Below, piece after piece: positions 9,146 to 17,825 of a stretch of 64,000 nt of DNA; positions within the stretch are counted from its first letter, which is position 1; every line of letters begins with the position of its first letter. The stretch is from Rhodococcus sp. 06-462-5. Lineage in GTDB: Bacteria; Actinomycetota; Actinomycetes; Mycobacteriales; Mycobacteriaceae. The notes under the pieces were generated by a model. The model was not told the origin of the DNA. It saw nothing but the letters and a program-made list of their open reading frames with translations, and did not search any database. The position numbers and the translations under genes are program-made. The stretch spans positions 62,001 to 126,000 of the forward strand of contig NZ_NOYD01000061.1 of assembly GCF_002258315.1 (NCBI RefSeq). Reading direction: 5' to 3'.

Positions 9146-10675
9146 TCAAGGACCGACAGACACGAGGTGGGTGCGCGCACCGACGAGACCTGCCACCGCG
9201 TCGGGCAAGCACTCCTTCGGCACGTCGACGACGACGAGTGCGCCGGTGTTGCGCATCATTCGCTCCGCGACATCGAGACGAGTGAGGACGTGATCACGCT
9301 CCTCGGACCCGGTCAACCACACCGTTGAGCTCGCCTTGGCCTCGTCGACGACGGCCGTCGCCTTCTCGTTCCATGCAGACTCGACGTCCACGGAGACCAC
9401 CGTCGTCGTCGGATCGTTGCGAAGATCGGACGGGGCGAATCGGTCGGGGAACGACCGCCCACCGTGGTCGATGGGCCGCGAGAGGATCCACCGAGATACG
9501 TCGACGGGAACCTCCGAGTCTGCCGGGACCTGTGCGTAGCTGGCAATTCCCTTCCACGCCACCTCGGGGGCGGAGTCGAGAAACCGCTCGAGACCGACCT
9601 TCCCGGCGCGCGTCATGTACGCAACCATGAGCTGGTCCACGGGTAGATCCATCCGCTGAGGGAAGGACTCCCACCACTGTTCACTTCGCACCGCGATCTG
9701 TTGGAGGTGGTCCACCGCGGGGCGACGCACCCGTTCGTACTCGGCGAGGGCTTCGTCGACCGTCGCAGCCGACGCCAGTGCGGCATCGAGGGCGATGGCG
9801 TCCTCCATGGCGAGCTTCGTTCCCGATCCGATCGAGTAGTGGGCTGTGTGGGCGGCGTCTCCGAGAAGAACTGTGTTGTCCACCGCCCACTTTCGGCACT
9901 TGACGGTTCGAAACTGCATCCATCGAGTCCTGTTTCCGATGAGGCTGTGATCCTGGAGTGTCTCGGAGAATGCCTTCTCGAGGTAGCGCAACGACGCCTC
10001 GTCGCTGTCGGCCGGATCCGTGGCAGCTGTCGTGACGTCGAAGCCCGCCCGGTGCCACGTGTCGAGATCGGTCTCGATCAGAAACGTACTGCGATCTGCC
10101 GCATAGGGATACGCGTGAGCGACGAACGTGCCGTGCTCGGTGGTGACGGGCACGAAGATGGCACTCGGCAGTGCGAAATCCGTTCCGCACCAGAGGTAGA
10201 GGCCGGTTCCGGTGGAGATGTCGGCACCGAATCGGTCGTCGGACGTGCGTGTTGCGCTGTTGATTCCGTCCGATGCGATCACGAGGTCGGCATCGAATTC
10301 CTTCGGCTCGTGGCGTTCGCCGAACACGAGCCGAACTCCGGCGTCGCGTGCTTGCTCCTGCAGCACGGACAGCAATCGGGCACGGCCGATCGCGAGGAGA
10401 TCGCCGTGGGCCAAGCGTGCCGTCCTGTCGCCGACCTGCATGGACATCTCGTGCGAATAGGATTCGGCCACAATCGCATCGAGAGATCTGGCGTCGGCCT
10501 GCCGAAGGTTGCGTTGCGTCCGTGACGCCAGCCCCACTCCGAACCCGAACGTGGTATCCGGTGAACTCTGCTCGTATACCGTGATCTCCGCGTCGGGATT
10601 GGACAGTTTCAACAGCCGTGCGGCGTAGAGCCCGCCCGGGCCTCCGCCGATCACTACGACGCGGTCGAGTTTCAT
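9146..10675 (-). CDS. FAD monooxygenase related to salicylyl-CoA 5-hydroxylase / aminobenzoyl-CoA monooxygenase
   Basis: 509 residues, translationally coupled to the ligase (ATGA at 10672-10675). The FAD dinucleotide motif GGGPGGLYAARLL is at residues 9-21. The second FAD motif is LGDAAHTAHYSIGSGTKLAMEDAIAL, a signature of hydroxylases acting on aryl-CoA thioesters (SdgC-like and the N-terminal half of 2-aminobenzoyl-CoA monooxygenase/reductase). The old-yellow-enzyme half of the latter is absent; about 110 extra C-terminal residues have no clear assignment. Directly after an aryl-AMP/CoA ligase, the sensible role is hydroxylation of the activated aromatic ring. Confidence 0.82.
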   Translation of the reverse strand: MKLDRVVVIGGGPGGLYAARLLKLSNPDAEITVYEQSSPDTTFGFGVGLASRTQRNLRQADARSLDAIVAESYSHEMSMQVGDRTARLAHGDLLAIGRARLLSVLQEQARDAGVRLVFGERHEPKEFDADLVIASDGINSATRTSDDRFGADISTGTGLYLWCGTDFALPSAIFVPVTTEHGTFVAHAYPYAADRSTFLIETDLDTWHRAGFDVTTAATDPADSDEASLRYLEKAFSETLQDHSLIGNRTRWMQFRTVKCRKWAVDNTVLLGDAAHTAHYSIGSGTKLAMEDAIALDAALASAATVDEALAEYERVRRPAVDHLQQIAVRSEQWWESFPQRMDLPVDQLMVAYMTRAGKVGLERFLDSAPEVAWKGIASYAQVPADSEVPVDVSRWILSRPIDHGGRSFPDRFAPSDLRNDPTTTVVSVDVESAWNEKATAVVDEAKASSTVWLTGSEERDHVLTRLDVAERMMRNTGALVVVDVPKECLPDAVAGLVGARTHLVSVGP

Positions 10676-12351
10676 CGTTGCCTCTCGAGCTTCGCGGCGA
10701 TGTCGAGCCGCAGACGCTTCTTGTCGATCTTGTTGACGTTGGTTCGGGGAAGCTCGTCCACCCATTCGAGACGTTCGGGCCACTTGAACTTGGCTACGCC
10801 GAGCCCCATGAGGTGTTCCTGTACGTCGGCCATCGTCAATGGCACCCCGTCGGTGACGAGATATGCGCACGTCTTCTCGCCGAGTCGAGGGTCGGGCATC
10901 GCGACCACGGCCGCGGAACGAACGGCTGGGTGATCGAGCAGCAGCAGCTCCACCTCCTCGGCGTTGATCTTCTCGCCGCCTCGGTTGATGAGGTCCTTGA
11001 TCCGCCCCTCGATCGTGACGTACCGCTCGCCTGCGACGACGGAGATCGACGCCAGATCGCCGGTCCGGTAGAAACCGTCGGAGGTGAAGGCAGTTCGATT
11101 GTGTTCGGGGGCACCGAAATACCCGGTGATCGTGTACGGACCACGGCAGCACAATTCCCCGACTTCCCCGTCGGGCAGCTCGATCTCCGTACCGGGATCG
11201 AGGATGCGCACCTCGTCCTCCGCGCAGACCGGGGTGCCGACGGTGGCTATCCGGGCGTGGCGGGGAGCGGCGACCGGGGTGACGGTGAGCAACCCCTCGG
11301 ACATTCCGAACAACTGACCCGCCCAATGATCTCGACCGTCGTCGACGCGGTCCATCAGTGCCGGTGACACTTTGGCACCGGACAGGATCACGTGCCGCAG
11401 ACGCTCACGCACGCGATCGAATTCGGGACTCGACACGGCCTGGTAGTGACCGTGGCCGATCAACACCTCGGTGGCTTCCGCGCGTTCCATGAGGTCGAAC
11501 GCCGATCGGACGTCGGCGGTCGCGAGTACGAGACACGCGCCGACCGAGTGCGAGGCGTGCAGACCGCAGGCAATCCCTGCGTTGTGGACGATGGGAATCA
11601 GATGGGCGACGCGGCTGTCCGATGTCCACTCGAGCCGTTGGGCGTACATGAGTGCGTTGTTCCAGTACTCGGCATGGATCCGCGGAATGACCTTCGGTAC
11701 TCCCGTTGTCCCGCCGGACAATTGGAAGGCAACGACGTCCTCGGGATCGGTCTCGGCCTCGATGGCGTCGACGACTGCTCGGGCCTCGGTGGGGTCGATG
11801 CCCTGCCCGAGGTCCTCGAGGCGCAGCTCGCCACCCTCCGCTGCCCCGACTGTCACAACATGGCGAACGGTCTGGCTGCCCGCGGCATGCTCGTGGGCGA
11901 ACGAGACCAGATCGAACGACCCCCCACCGGCCTCGACCACATGTGCGACCGCGCCCACCGCGGCACCTATGTGCGCGATCTCGTGCATTCGGTGCGCGGC
12001 AAGTGTGGCGACCGGAACGAGCCCGGCCTTGATGCAGCCGTACCAGGCCAGCACCGTCTCCAGCCGGTTCGTCAGCTGGAACAGCACAGGGTCCAGGCGC
12101 GCCAGACCCAGTCCAACCAATCCGGCGGCGATGGCATCGGTACGACGGTCGAGTTCGGCGAAGGTCATCGATCCCTCGGCGCTGATGATCGCAGGCCTGT
12201 CGGGATACCGAAGTGCGACGTCTCGAAACCGTCGGCTCGTGGGCAGTGAACTCCACGAACCGCTCTGCCGGTAGTGCTGCGCGCGGTCCTTCGGGTATCC
12301 CACCAACCTGCCGTCCCAGTCCGAGTGGGCCGTCTCGGTGGTCACCGTCAT
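10672..12351 (-). CDS. Aryl-AMP / aryl-CoA ligase (DhbE/SdgA-like)
   Basis: 559 residues of the ANL superfamily. The phosphate-binding motif is LSGGTTGVPKVIPR, the form seen in dihydroxybenzoate- and salicylate-activating enzymes rather than in fatty-acyl ligases. Later motifs are YRTGDL, RIKDLINRGGEKINAEEVE and the C-terminal lysine segment TNVNKIDKKRLR. It should adenylate an aromatic acid and transfer it to CoA for the neighbouring monooxygenase. It overlaps hyuB by four bases (ATGA at 12348-12351). Aromatic-acid preference is inferred from family motifs and context. Confidence 0.87.
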   Translation of the reverse strand: MTVTTETAHSDWDGRLVGYPKDRAQHYRQSGSWSSLPTSRRFRDVALRYPDRPAIISAEGSMTFAELDRRTDAIAAGLVGLGLARLDPVLFQLTNRLETVLAWYGCIKAGLVPVATLAAHRMHEIAHIGAAVGAVAHVVEAGGGSFDLVSFAHEHAAGSQTVRHVVTVGAAEGGELRLEDLGQGIDPTEARAVVDAIEAETDPEDVVAFQLSGGTTGVPKVIPRIHAEYWNNALMYAQRLEWTSDSRVAHLIPIVHNAGIACGLHASHSVGACLVLATADVRSAFDLMERAEATEVLIGHGHYQAVSSPEFDRVRERLRHVILSGAKVSPALMDRVDDGRDHWAGQLFGMSEGLLTVTPVAAPRHARIATVGTPVCAEDEVRILDPGTEIELPDGEVGELCCRGPYTITGYFGAPEHNRTAFTSDGFYRTGDLASISVVAGERYVTIEGRIKDLINRGGEKINAEEVELLLLDHPAVRSAAVVAMPDPRLGEKTCAYLVTDGVPLTMADVQEHLMGLGVAKFKWPERLEWVDELPRTNVNKIDKKRLRLDIAAKLERQR

Positions 12352-14669
12352 CGCTGGGCCACCGCAGGAAGCAATCGAGAGATCTCCAACGAATGATCAG
12401 GGTGGTCGGCCGGGACGATTCCCGAGTACACGGCCGTCCAGCATCCCGGGCAGCACAGTTGGCGGAACACGATTGGCGTGTCGACGTACTCGGCCGGGTC
12501 CGAGGTGACCTGCGGCCCCGCGGCCGAGGACGGACCCTCGTAGCGAGCCAGATCCAATACGCCGCTGGTCTTCTCGTCACCGAGCAATCGACCGCACTGT
12601 GCGCAGGCGATGACCCGAACGTCCCCGACGGTCACCTCGGACAGGTTGTCGTCGAGCCGCCTGGCCAGCGAGAGATCCATGATGGGAGCGTCGGAGTGCT
12701 GGGTGGAACGCGTGCGCCGTTCGTCGATCATGTCCCGACGTCGTCGTGCAGTTGCTGCCTCGTCCACCTTTCCCCCGTCGATCACCACGCCGTAGACGAT
12801 GTTCGCGCCCTCCGCGGTGACCTTGCCCTCGCGTAGGTCCACCACGACGGCCTCCGGATCGCGATGCAACGGATCTCCGTAACCGCCGCCTCCCTGCCAG
12901 TGCATGTACAGCACCTCACCGGGAGCGACGTAGCTTTCGGCGTAGCACGCGCCGAATTCCTTTCCGCCGCCCAGCTCTTCGAGGGCCCCGGGGATCTTTC
13001 CCGCTGCGAACTGCTCGATGACGTCGGTACTGCGTGCCAGGATTTCGAGTCCGGTGTTACCCGGGTATCCGCCGGCGAGACCGTTGTTCTGCGCCACGGC
13101 CTTACCCGCCGAGGCGAGGACGAGGCCCATCGGGAGCGAGGTGCCGTACGGCGTGACAGCGAGCGATGCACTGACGCCACCGCGTTGACGACCGGGTCCA
13201 CCGGAGTCGGGCTCTTCACGACGCCACAGCGTGAGCAGCGGGTAGAGGAACTCGGTCATTTCCGTATCGGGGATGCGCCCCATCGGAATACAGAAGAGTC
13301 CGCCGGTGTCCATGCCGTCTGCGGTCGGGCGCGCACCGTAACCGCCTGCCATCGGTTCCATCATGATGTTGAGGAACGGAACGGGTTGTTCTCCGCGTTC
13401 GTCGAGGCCTGCGATCACGGCGGTGTCCCAGGTGCCGCAACATGCAGCCTGCACGCTCTTGCCGAGGTCCACCGATCGGTCGAGCATCTGCGACAGGCAT
13501 TCGGCGATGAGGGTTCCGGTCAACCACGCCGGTCCGATCGGACCACGACTGACGGCCGCCGGGAAGCTCGCGTTGTTGATGGTGCCCTCTTCGGAGACCA
13601 GGTCGAAGCATCGCATCAATCCACCTGCGGACCAGGGGATGTCACCCGCGAGGATCGGAAGCAACGCGAGCATGACGCCGCCGCGCATGCCTGCGTAGGT
13701 GCAGTTGATGACGCCCGTCTGCTTGTCGGTGCCGGTGAAGTCGAACGTGAGATGGTCGGCGGTCTTGCTCATCGCGACGGTGATCTTGTGCACGTCACGG
13801 TCGCCGGTGTGCGACTGGTCCTGGTAGCCGGTGGCCTTCCAGGTCCCGTCGGGCAGCGACGAGAGTTTGCTGCGCAGTCGGCCTTCGGCGTCGGTCATCA
13901 TGCGCTTCATGACGGCCTTGACCGTGTCGGCACCGTACTGCTCGATGACGGCGAGCATGCGATTGCGTCCGACGGTGTTCGCACCGATCTTCGCCCGCAG
14001 GTCGAGCCCGACCAACATCGGAACTCGGGAGCGTCGCACCCAGAGATCGGCGATGTCGCGCTGGAGCTCGTAGTCGCGGACGACCTTGACCGGTGGAGTC
14101 GGAAGCGATTCGGAGAAAACATCTTTCGCGGACGGGTCGAACGACCCGAGTCCGGAACCACCGAGGTCGGGTTCGTGGCAGATCGCGCTGGTCCAGGCGA
14201 ACAGCTTGCCCTCGTGGAAGATGGGTTGGTAGACGATGACGTCGCTCTGGTGCAGTCCCCCGCCGACCCATGGGTCGTTGCAGAGGAACATGTCACCCGG
14301 CGCGATTCCTGGGTTGGCGGCGCGATGTTGCAGGGTCCAGTAGATCGCCAGGTCCACGGCTCCGACGAGCATGGTGTTGTAGAGGCCGACCTGAACCTCC
14401 TGTCCCAGTTCGTCACTGATCGCGAAGTCGAAATCGTTCGCATCGGTGACGATGGGTGAGCCCGACATTCGTTTGAGTGCCTCGCCCATCTCGTCGGTGA
14501 CCGACCAGAGTCGGTGGCGGATGACCTCGTAGGTCAACGGATCGAGGTCGTCGATCTGCTGCTGCGTGACGGTGTGCACCGGCAGGGTCGGTGGGAGGGT
14601 GCGCGCGAGAGCGTCGGGATCGACGGGGCGGGACGAGAAGATCTCGGACCCGGGGATTGCTGATGTCAT
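12348..14669 (-). CDS. hyuB: HyuB/carboxylase-type subunit fused to a four-cysteine acetone-carboxylase-gamma-like domain
   Basis: 773 residues. Residues about 40-600 match the hydantoinase B / acetone carboxylase alpha family (DPLTYEVIRHRLWSV, GDMFLCNDPWVGGGLHQSDV, TINNASFPAAVSRGP, GGGGYGDPLHRDPE). The last ~110 residues add a domain with CxxC at 689/692 and CxxC at 740/743, a spacing suited to binding one zinc and resembling the small gamma subunit of acetone or acetophenone carboxylase. Such fusion favours an ATP-dependent ketone carboxylase over a plain oxoprolinase or N-methylhydantoinase, but both remain possible. It is followed by the aryl ligase and preceded by hyuA (20-base gap). Confidence 0.85.
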   Translation of the reverse strand: MTSAIPGSEIFSSRPVDPDALARTLPPTLPVHTVTQQQIDDLDPLTYEVIRHRLWSVTDEMGEALKRMSGSPIVTDANDFDFAISDELGQEVQVGLYNTMLVGAVDLAIYWTLQHRAANPGIAPGDMFLCNDPWVGGGLHQSDVIVYQPIFHEGKLFAWTSAICHEPDLGGSGLGSFDPSAKDVFSESLPTPPVKVVRDYELQRDIADLWVRRSRVPMLVGLDLRAKIGANTVGRNRMLAVIEQYGADTVKAVMKRMMTDAEGRLRSKLSSLPDGTWKATGYQDQSHTGDRDVHKITVAMSKTADHLTFDFTGTDKQTGVINCTYAGMRGGVMLALLPILAGDIPWSAGGLMRCFDLVSEEGTINNASFPAAVSRGPIGPAWLTGTLIAECLSQMLDRSVDLGKSVQAACCGTWDTAVIAGLDERGEQPVPFLNIMMEPMAGGYGARPTADGMDTGGLFCIPMGRIPDTEMTEFLYPLLTLWRREEPDSGGPGRQRGGVSASLAVTPYGTSLPMGLVLASAGKAVAQNNGLAGGYPGNTGLEILARSTDVIEQFAAGKIPGALEELGGGKEFGACYAESYVAPGEVLYMHWQGGGGYGDPLHRDPEAVVVDLREGKVTAEGANIVYGVVIDGGKVDEAATARRRRDMIDERRTRSTQHSDAPIMDLSLARRLDDNLSEVTVGDVRVIACAQCGRLLGDEKTSGVLDLARYEGPSSAAGPQVTSDPAEYVDTPIVFRQLCCPGCWTAVYSGIVPADHPDHSLEISRLLPAVAQR

Positions 14670-14689
14670 GGTGAGGTTCTCCTGTGGTC

Positions 14690-16792
14690 TCAGCCGGCGA
14701 CGATGTTGAGGTTGCCGAGGCGGTCGACAGTTCCGGTGGTGCCGTGCGGGACGACGACGGTCGTCGTGGGGACTTCGACGATGGCGGGACCGGCGAGGAC
14801 GTGCCCGGCAGCGAGCTTGCTGTAGTCGTAGATGTCGGTGTCGACATAGCCGATTCGACCGTCCAGGTTGACTTTTCGGGAGCCGATGCGGGCCGCCGAT
14901 GCGTCGGCGGAGTCGGCCGACTTCAATTCGGGCAGAGTCGGCGAGAACGGCAGCACGCCCGTCGCGCGAACGCGATAGGTGATCGCCTGAATGCCGGCTT
15001 CGCGGAATCCACTGTCCTTGCCGTACAGATCTGCGTACCGCTGCTCGAAGAGGTCCGAGGCATGGGCGACACTCGCCGAGTCCAGCGAGCCTCCTGGAAC
15101 GGTCGTGGCCACCTCGGCCAGCTGCATCGTGTACCGCATGTCGATTTCACGTTCGACCTCGACGGATGTGAAATTCAGACCCTGCCGACCGAGGGCGTCG
15201 CGCACCCGCTTCTCGAGGCTCTCGAAATTGGCCTCGGCGCGGGCCGGATCGAGGGGCATCGCGGCCGGGTCGGACAGCTCGGCCGCGAGCACGATGTTCG
15301 ACGACGCCAGGCCGTAGGCCGAGAACGCCGACGCCACCTGCCCGAGCGGAACGATGACCTCCTTGACGCCGACCTCGGCGGCATACGCGGCGCAGTGCGA
15401 CGGTCCGGCTCCGCCGAATGCGTAGAGGACGAAGTTGCGCGGATCGTGTCCGGCTTCCACCACAGTCTTGCGCAGGAGATCGCCGGTCTGCGCGTTCTGC
15501 ACGGCGTAGATCGCAGCCGCCGCATCCTCGATCGACAGACCGAGCGGTTCCGCGATTCGGCGTCGAATGGCCTCGCGCGCAAGCTCTTTGTCGAGTGGTT
15601 TGCGACCGCCGAGCAATCCGCGTTCGGGGAGGATGCCGAGGACGAGGTTGGCATCGGCATTGGTGGGTTCGGTGCCGCCCTGCCCGTAGCAGGCAGGGCC
15701 GGGAACCGCCTGGGCGCTGTGCGGTCCGATCTGGAGGTTGCCGCCTGCATCGACCCAGGCGATTGCGCCGCCGCCGGAGCCGATTGCGTGTACCTGGAGG
15801 GTGGGCACGTTGATCGGGTGGTGATTGATGATGGTGCTCGACGCGCGCACCGGCTCACCGTCGACGACGAGTCCGACGAGGAAGGTGGTTCCGCCGACGT
15901 CGGTGGCGATGATGTTCTCGTGTCCGAGCTGCTTTCCGAGCGACACGGCTCCGACCACGCCGCCGGTCAACACGGATCCGACTGTGCTGATGGCGTTCTT
16001 CGGGGCCTCTCCTGCGGCAACGGCACCGCCGTTGCTCTGCATCACCAGCAGTGGGCCGGCGAGGTCGAGGGCACGCAGCTTCTTCTCCAACGAACCGAGG
16101 TAGTCGCGCAGTCCCGGACCGATCTGAGTGCTCATGATCGTGGTCGCGTTGCGGGCGAACTCACGGATGCGCGGGCTCACCTCGGAGGACAGCGAGACGA
16201 ACATCTCGGGCGCGATCTCGTGCACCAGTTCACGAATACGCTGCTCGTGCACCGGGTTACGGAACGACCAGAGCAGCGAGACCGCAATGCCGGAGACGCC
16301 GTCGTCGACGAGGCTTCGGATGGCGACGCGCGCGGACTCCTCGTCGAGGGCAACGACGACATTGCCGTCTCGATCGAGCCGTTCGGTGACCTCGAGCGCA
16401 TGCCGCTTGGGAACCAGACCGTGGGACTTGCTCTGCCCCAACACGTTCTGCAGTTGCTCGGGCGATCCACCGAGGTAACGACCCTCGACGTTCATGATGT
16501 AGATCGAATCCCGATGCCCCTTGGTGGTCAGGAACCCGACCGGCGGGACGTTGCCCATCACCAGTGCATTGAGCGAGGACGTGGTGCCGTGGGCGATGTG
16601 GTGGGTGTTCGCGAGCATTTCCTGCACCGGGCATCCGAGCTGCTCGGCCAACGTTTCGAGAACGTCGATGACGCCCTGGGAATAGTCGGGTGGAGTCGAG
16701 GGCGCCTTGGCCGCGACCACGGTGCCGGAACTGTCGTCGAGTACTGCATCCGTGAACGTTCCGCCGACGTCCACTCCGATCACATAGGTCAT
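14690..16792 (-). CDS. hyuA: HyuA/carboxylase-type ATPase subunit
   Basis: 700 residues from ATG 16792, which has a strong AAGGAG ribosome site 7 bases upstream; a longer frame exists but lacks one and would cross the promoter. The N-terminal VIGVDVGGTFTDAVL and internal ATDVGGTTFLVGL are ASKHA-type ATP-binding motifs. HGTTSSLNALV, QSNGGAV and AFGGAGPSHCAAYA are typical hydantoinase A / acetone carboxylase beta segments. It forms the ATP-hydrolysing partner of HyuB, phosphorylating substrate (enol or lactam) or bicarbonate. First gene of the leftward operon. Confidence 0.92.
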   Translation of the reverse strand: MTYVIGVDVGGTFTDAVLDDSSGTVVAAKAPSTPPDYSQGVIDVLETLAEQLGCPVQEMLANTHHIAHGTTSSLNALVMGNVPPVGFLTTKGHRDSIYIMNVEGRYLGGSPEQLQNVLGQSKSHGLVPKRHALEVTERLDRDGNVVVALDEESARVAIRSLVDDGVSGIAVSLLWSFRNPVHEQRIRELVHEIAPEMFVSLSSEVSPRIREFARNATTIMSTQIGPGLRDYLGSLEKKLRALDLAGPLLVMQSNGGAVAAGEAPKNAISTVGSVLTGGVVGAVSLGKQLGHENIIATDVGGTTFLVGLVVDGEPVRASSTIINHHPINVPTLQVHAIGSGGGAIAWVDAGGNLQIGPHSAQAVPGPACYGQGGTEPTNADANLVLGILPERGLLGGRKPLDKELAREAIRRRIAEPLGLSIEDAAAAIYAVQNAQTGDLLRKTVVEAGHDPRNFVLYAFGGAGPSHCAAYAAEVGVKEVIVPLGQVASAFSAYGLASSNIVLAAELSDPAAMPLDPARAEANFESLEKRVRDALGRQGLNFTSVEVEREIDMRYTMQLAEVATTVPGGSLDSASVAHASDLFEQRYADLYGKDSGFREAGIQAITYRVRATGVLPFSPTLPELKSADSADASAARIGSRKVNLDGRIGYVDTDIYDYSKLAAGHVLAGPAIVEVPTTTVVVPHGTTGTVDRLGNLNIVAG

Positions 16793-16874
16793 GCCGGTGT
16801 GCTCCTTAGGTCCGAGTCGAAGACGTTCTGGCATGTGAGAGCGAGGCACCCTCGAACACTGCTTACGTCTGCGT

Positions 16875-16905
16875 CGAGTATTCGACGTTACCGACGACAT
16901 GTCAA
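16875..16905 (-). promoter_or_regulatory. hyu operon promoter with overlapping 15-bp element
   Basis: On the minus strand TTGACA (16905-16900), a 17-base spacer and AATACT (16882-16877) form a near-ideal vegetative promoter. The element AACGTCGAATACTCG (16889-16875) overlaps the -10 box. The same arrangement recurs inverted at 16984-17014. The predicted transcript would start near 16870, giving a leader of about 78 bases before hyuA. Confidence 0.75.
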
Positions 16906-16983
16906 GCATGAATGTGAGTGCTGTCACCTCCCTCGGCTCTGTCCGACTCGATACTGCCGTTCACTTCCGCTGGTGAACGCCAC

Positions 16984-17014
16984 TTGACGAATCATCGCAA
17001 ACGTCGAATACTCG
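16984..17014 (+). promoter_or_regulatory. maiA operon promoter with overlapping 15-bp element
   Basis: TTGACG (16984-16989), a 17-base spacer and AATACT (17007-17012). The element AACGTCGAATACTCG at 17000-17014 is an exact reverse complement of the copy at 16875-16889 and covers the -10 box in the same register. A single regulator could therefore control both divergent operons in the same way. The leader before maiA is about 25 bases. Confidence 0.75.
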
Positions 17015-17019
17015 TCATC

Positions 17020-17032
17020 AACGTCAAATACC
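17020..17032 (+). promoter_or_regulatory. Third, degenerate copy of the divergent-promoter element
   Basis: AACGTCAAATACC is a direct repeat of the 17000 element at a 20-base offset (two helical turns), lying just downstream of the predicted maiA transcription start and before the GAAAGG ribosome site. It has one substitution within the AACGTCGAATAC core and then diverges. It may be an auxiliary binding site specific to the rightward operon. Confidence 0.5.
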
Positions 17033-17044
17033 GAAAGGCAGTGC

Positions 17045-17797
17045 ATGAGTACTCACCGTGTGGGCTTGGTCGTTCCGAGCTCCAACGTCACCGTGGAAAC
17101 GGAGATGCCGGCCGTGTTGGCGCGACATCGCGAGGCACAGTTCTCGTTCCACTCCTCGCGCATGCGTATGCAGGCCGTGTCACCGGAGCAACTGCGAGCG
17201 ATGAACGCCCAGCGCGAGCGGTGCATCCTCGAATTGGGTGATGCCGGAATCGACGCCGTTCTCTATGCGTGTCTCGTTGCCCTGATGGTCGCCGGGCCAG
17301 GGGAACACCAACGCGTCGAGGGGCTCATCGCAGAACAACTCGCCACGGGCGGATCCGATGCCGCTGTCCGGTCGAGCGCAGGCGCTCTCGTGGAAGGCCT
17401 GCGCGCTCTGGACGCGAAGAGCATCGTTCTGGTGACGCCTTACATGCGACCGCTCGCGGAGAAGGTCGTGGAGTACATCGAGGCCGAGGGAATTCGCGTA
17501 CTCGATTGGCGTGCGCTCGAGGTGTCCGACAACGCCGAAGTCGGCTGCATCCCAGGCGAACGAGTGATGGACGCGGCGCGGTCGTTGGATCTCACCGGCG
17601 CCGATGCGCTGGTGATCTCCGCGTGCGTACAGATGCCGTCGCTACCGCTCGTTCAGGCCGCCGAGGACGAATTCGGCATCCCCGTTCTGTCGGCCGCAAC
17701 GGCAGGTGCCTACAGCCTGCTCCGTGCGCTCGACCTACCCGTCGATCTACCGGACGCCGGCTCACTGCTCCGAGCCGACGCAGTCGTCACTTCGTAG
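17045..17797 (+). CDS. maiA: Maleate cis-trans isomerase
   Basis: 250 residues, the length of the characterised Nocardia maleate isomerase. The two catalytic cysteines of that family, Cys76 and Cys194, fall at exactly those positions here (YACLVAL and ISACVQMPS). The N-terminal PSSNVTVETEMP is the family's substrate-binding signature. It converts maleate to fumarate without cofactor, the last step of gentisate- or nicotinate-type pathways that yield maleate. First gene of the rightward operon; its presence argues that ring cleavage in this cluster ends in maleate. Confidence 0.92.
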   Translation: MSTHRVGLVVPSSNVTVETEMPAVLARHREAQFSFHSSRMRMQAVSPEQLRAMNAQRERCILELGDAGIDAVLYACLVALMVAGPGEHQRVEGLIAEQLATGGSDAAVRSSAGALVEGLRALDAKSIVLVTPYMRPLAEKVVEYIEAEGIRVLDWRALEVSDNAEVGCIPGERVMDAARSLDLTGADALVISACVQMPSLPLVQAAEDEFGIPVLSAATAGAYSLLRALDLPVDLPDAGSLLRADAVVTS

Positions 17798-17813
17798 ATC
17801 GTCACTTCGTAGA
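17784..17813 (+). repeat. 15-bp perfect tandem duplication at the maiA stop codon
   Basis: TCGTCACTTCGTAGA occurs twice back to back (17784-17798 and 17799-17813). The first copy carries the last maiA codons and its TAG stop; the second is untranslated spacer before the VOC ribosome site GAGAGGAAA. It looks like a simple slippage or strand-displacement duplication. Confidence 0.9.
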
Positions 17814-17825
17814 GAGGAAATCTCC

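Noticed and set aside
14684..16987. A 767-codon open frame on the plus strand antisense to hyuA
   Set aside because: It mirrors hyuA, is rich in R, G and D from reverse reading of high-GC codons, and shows no domain; hyuA has clear family motifs and a ribosome site.
17045..17797. Reading the gene beside hyuA as hydantoin racemase (Asp/Glu racemase superfamily)
   Set aside because: Cys76/Cys194 and the PSSNVTVETEMP N-terminus match maleate isomerase rather than hydantoin racemase.
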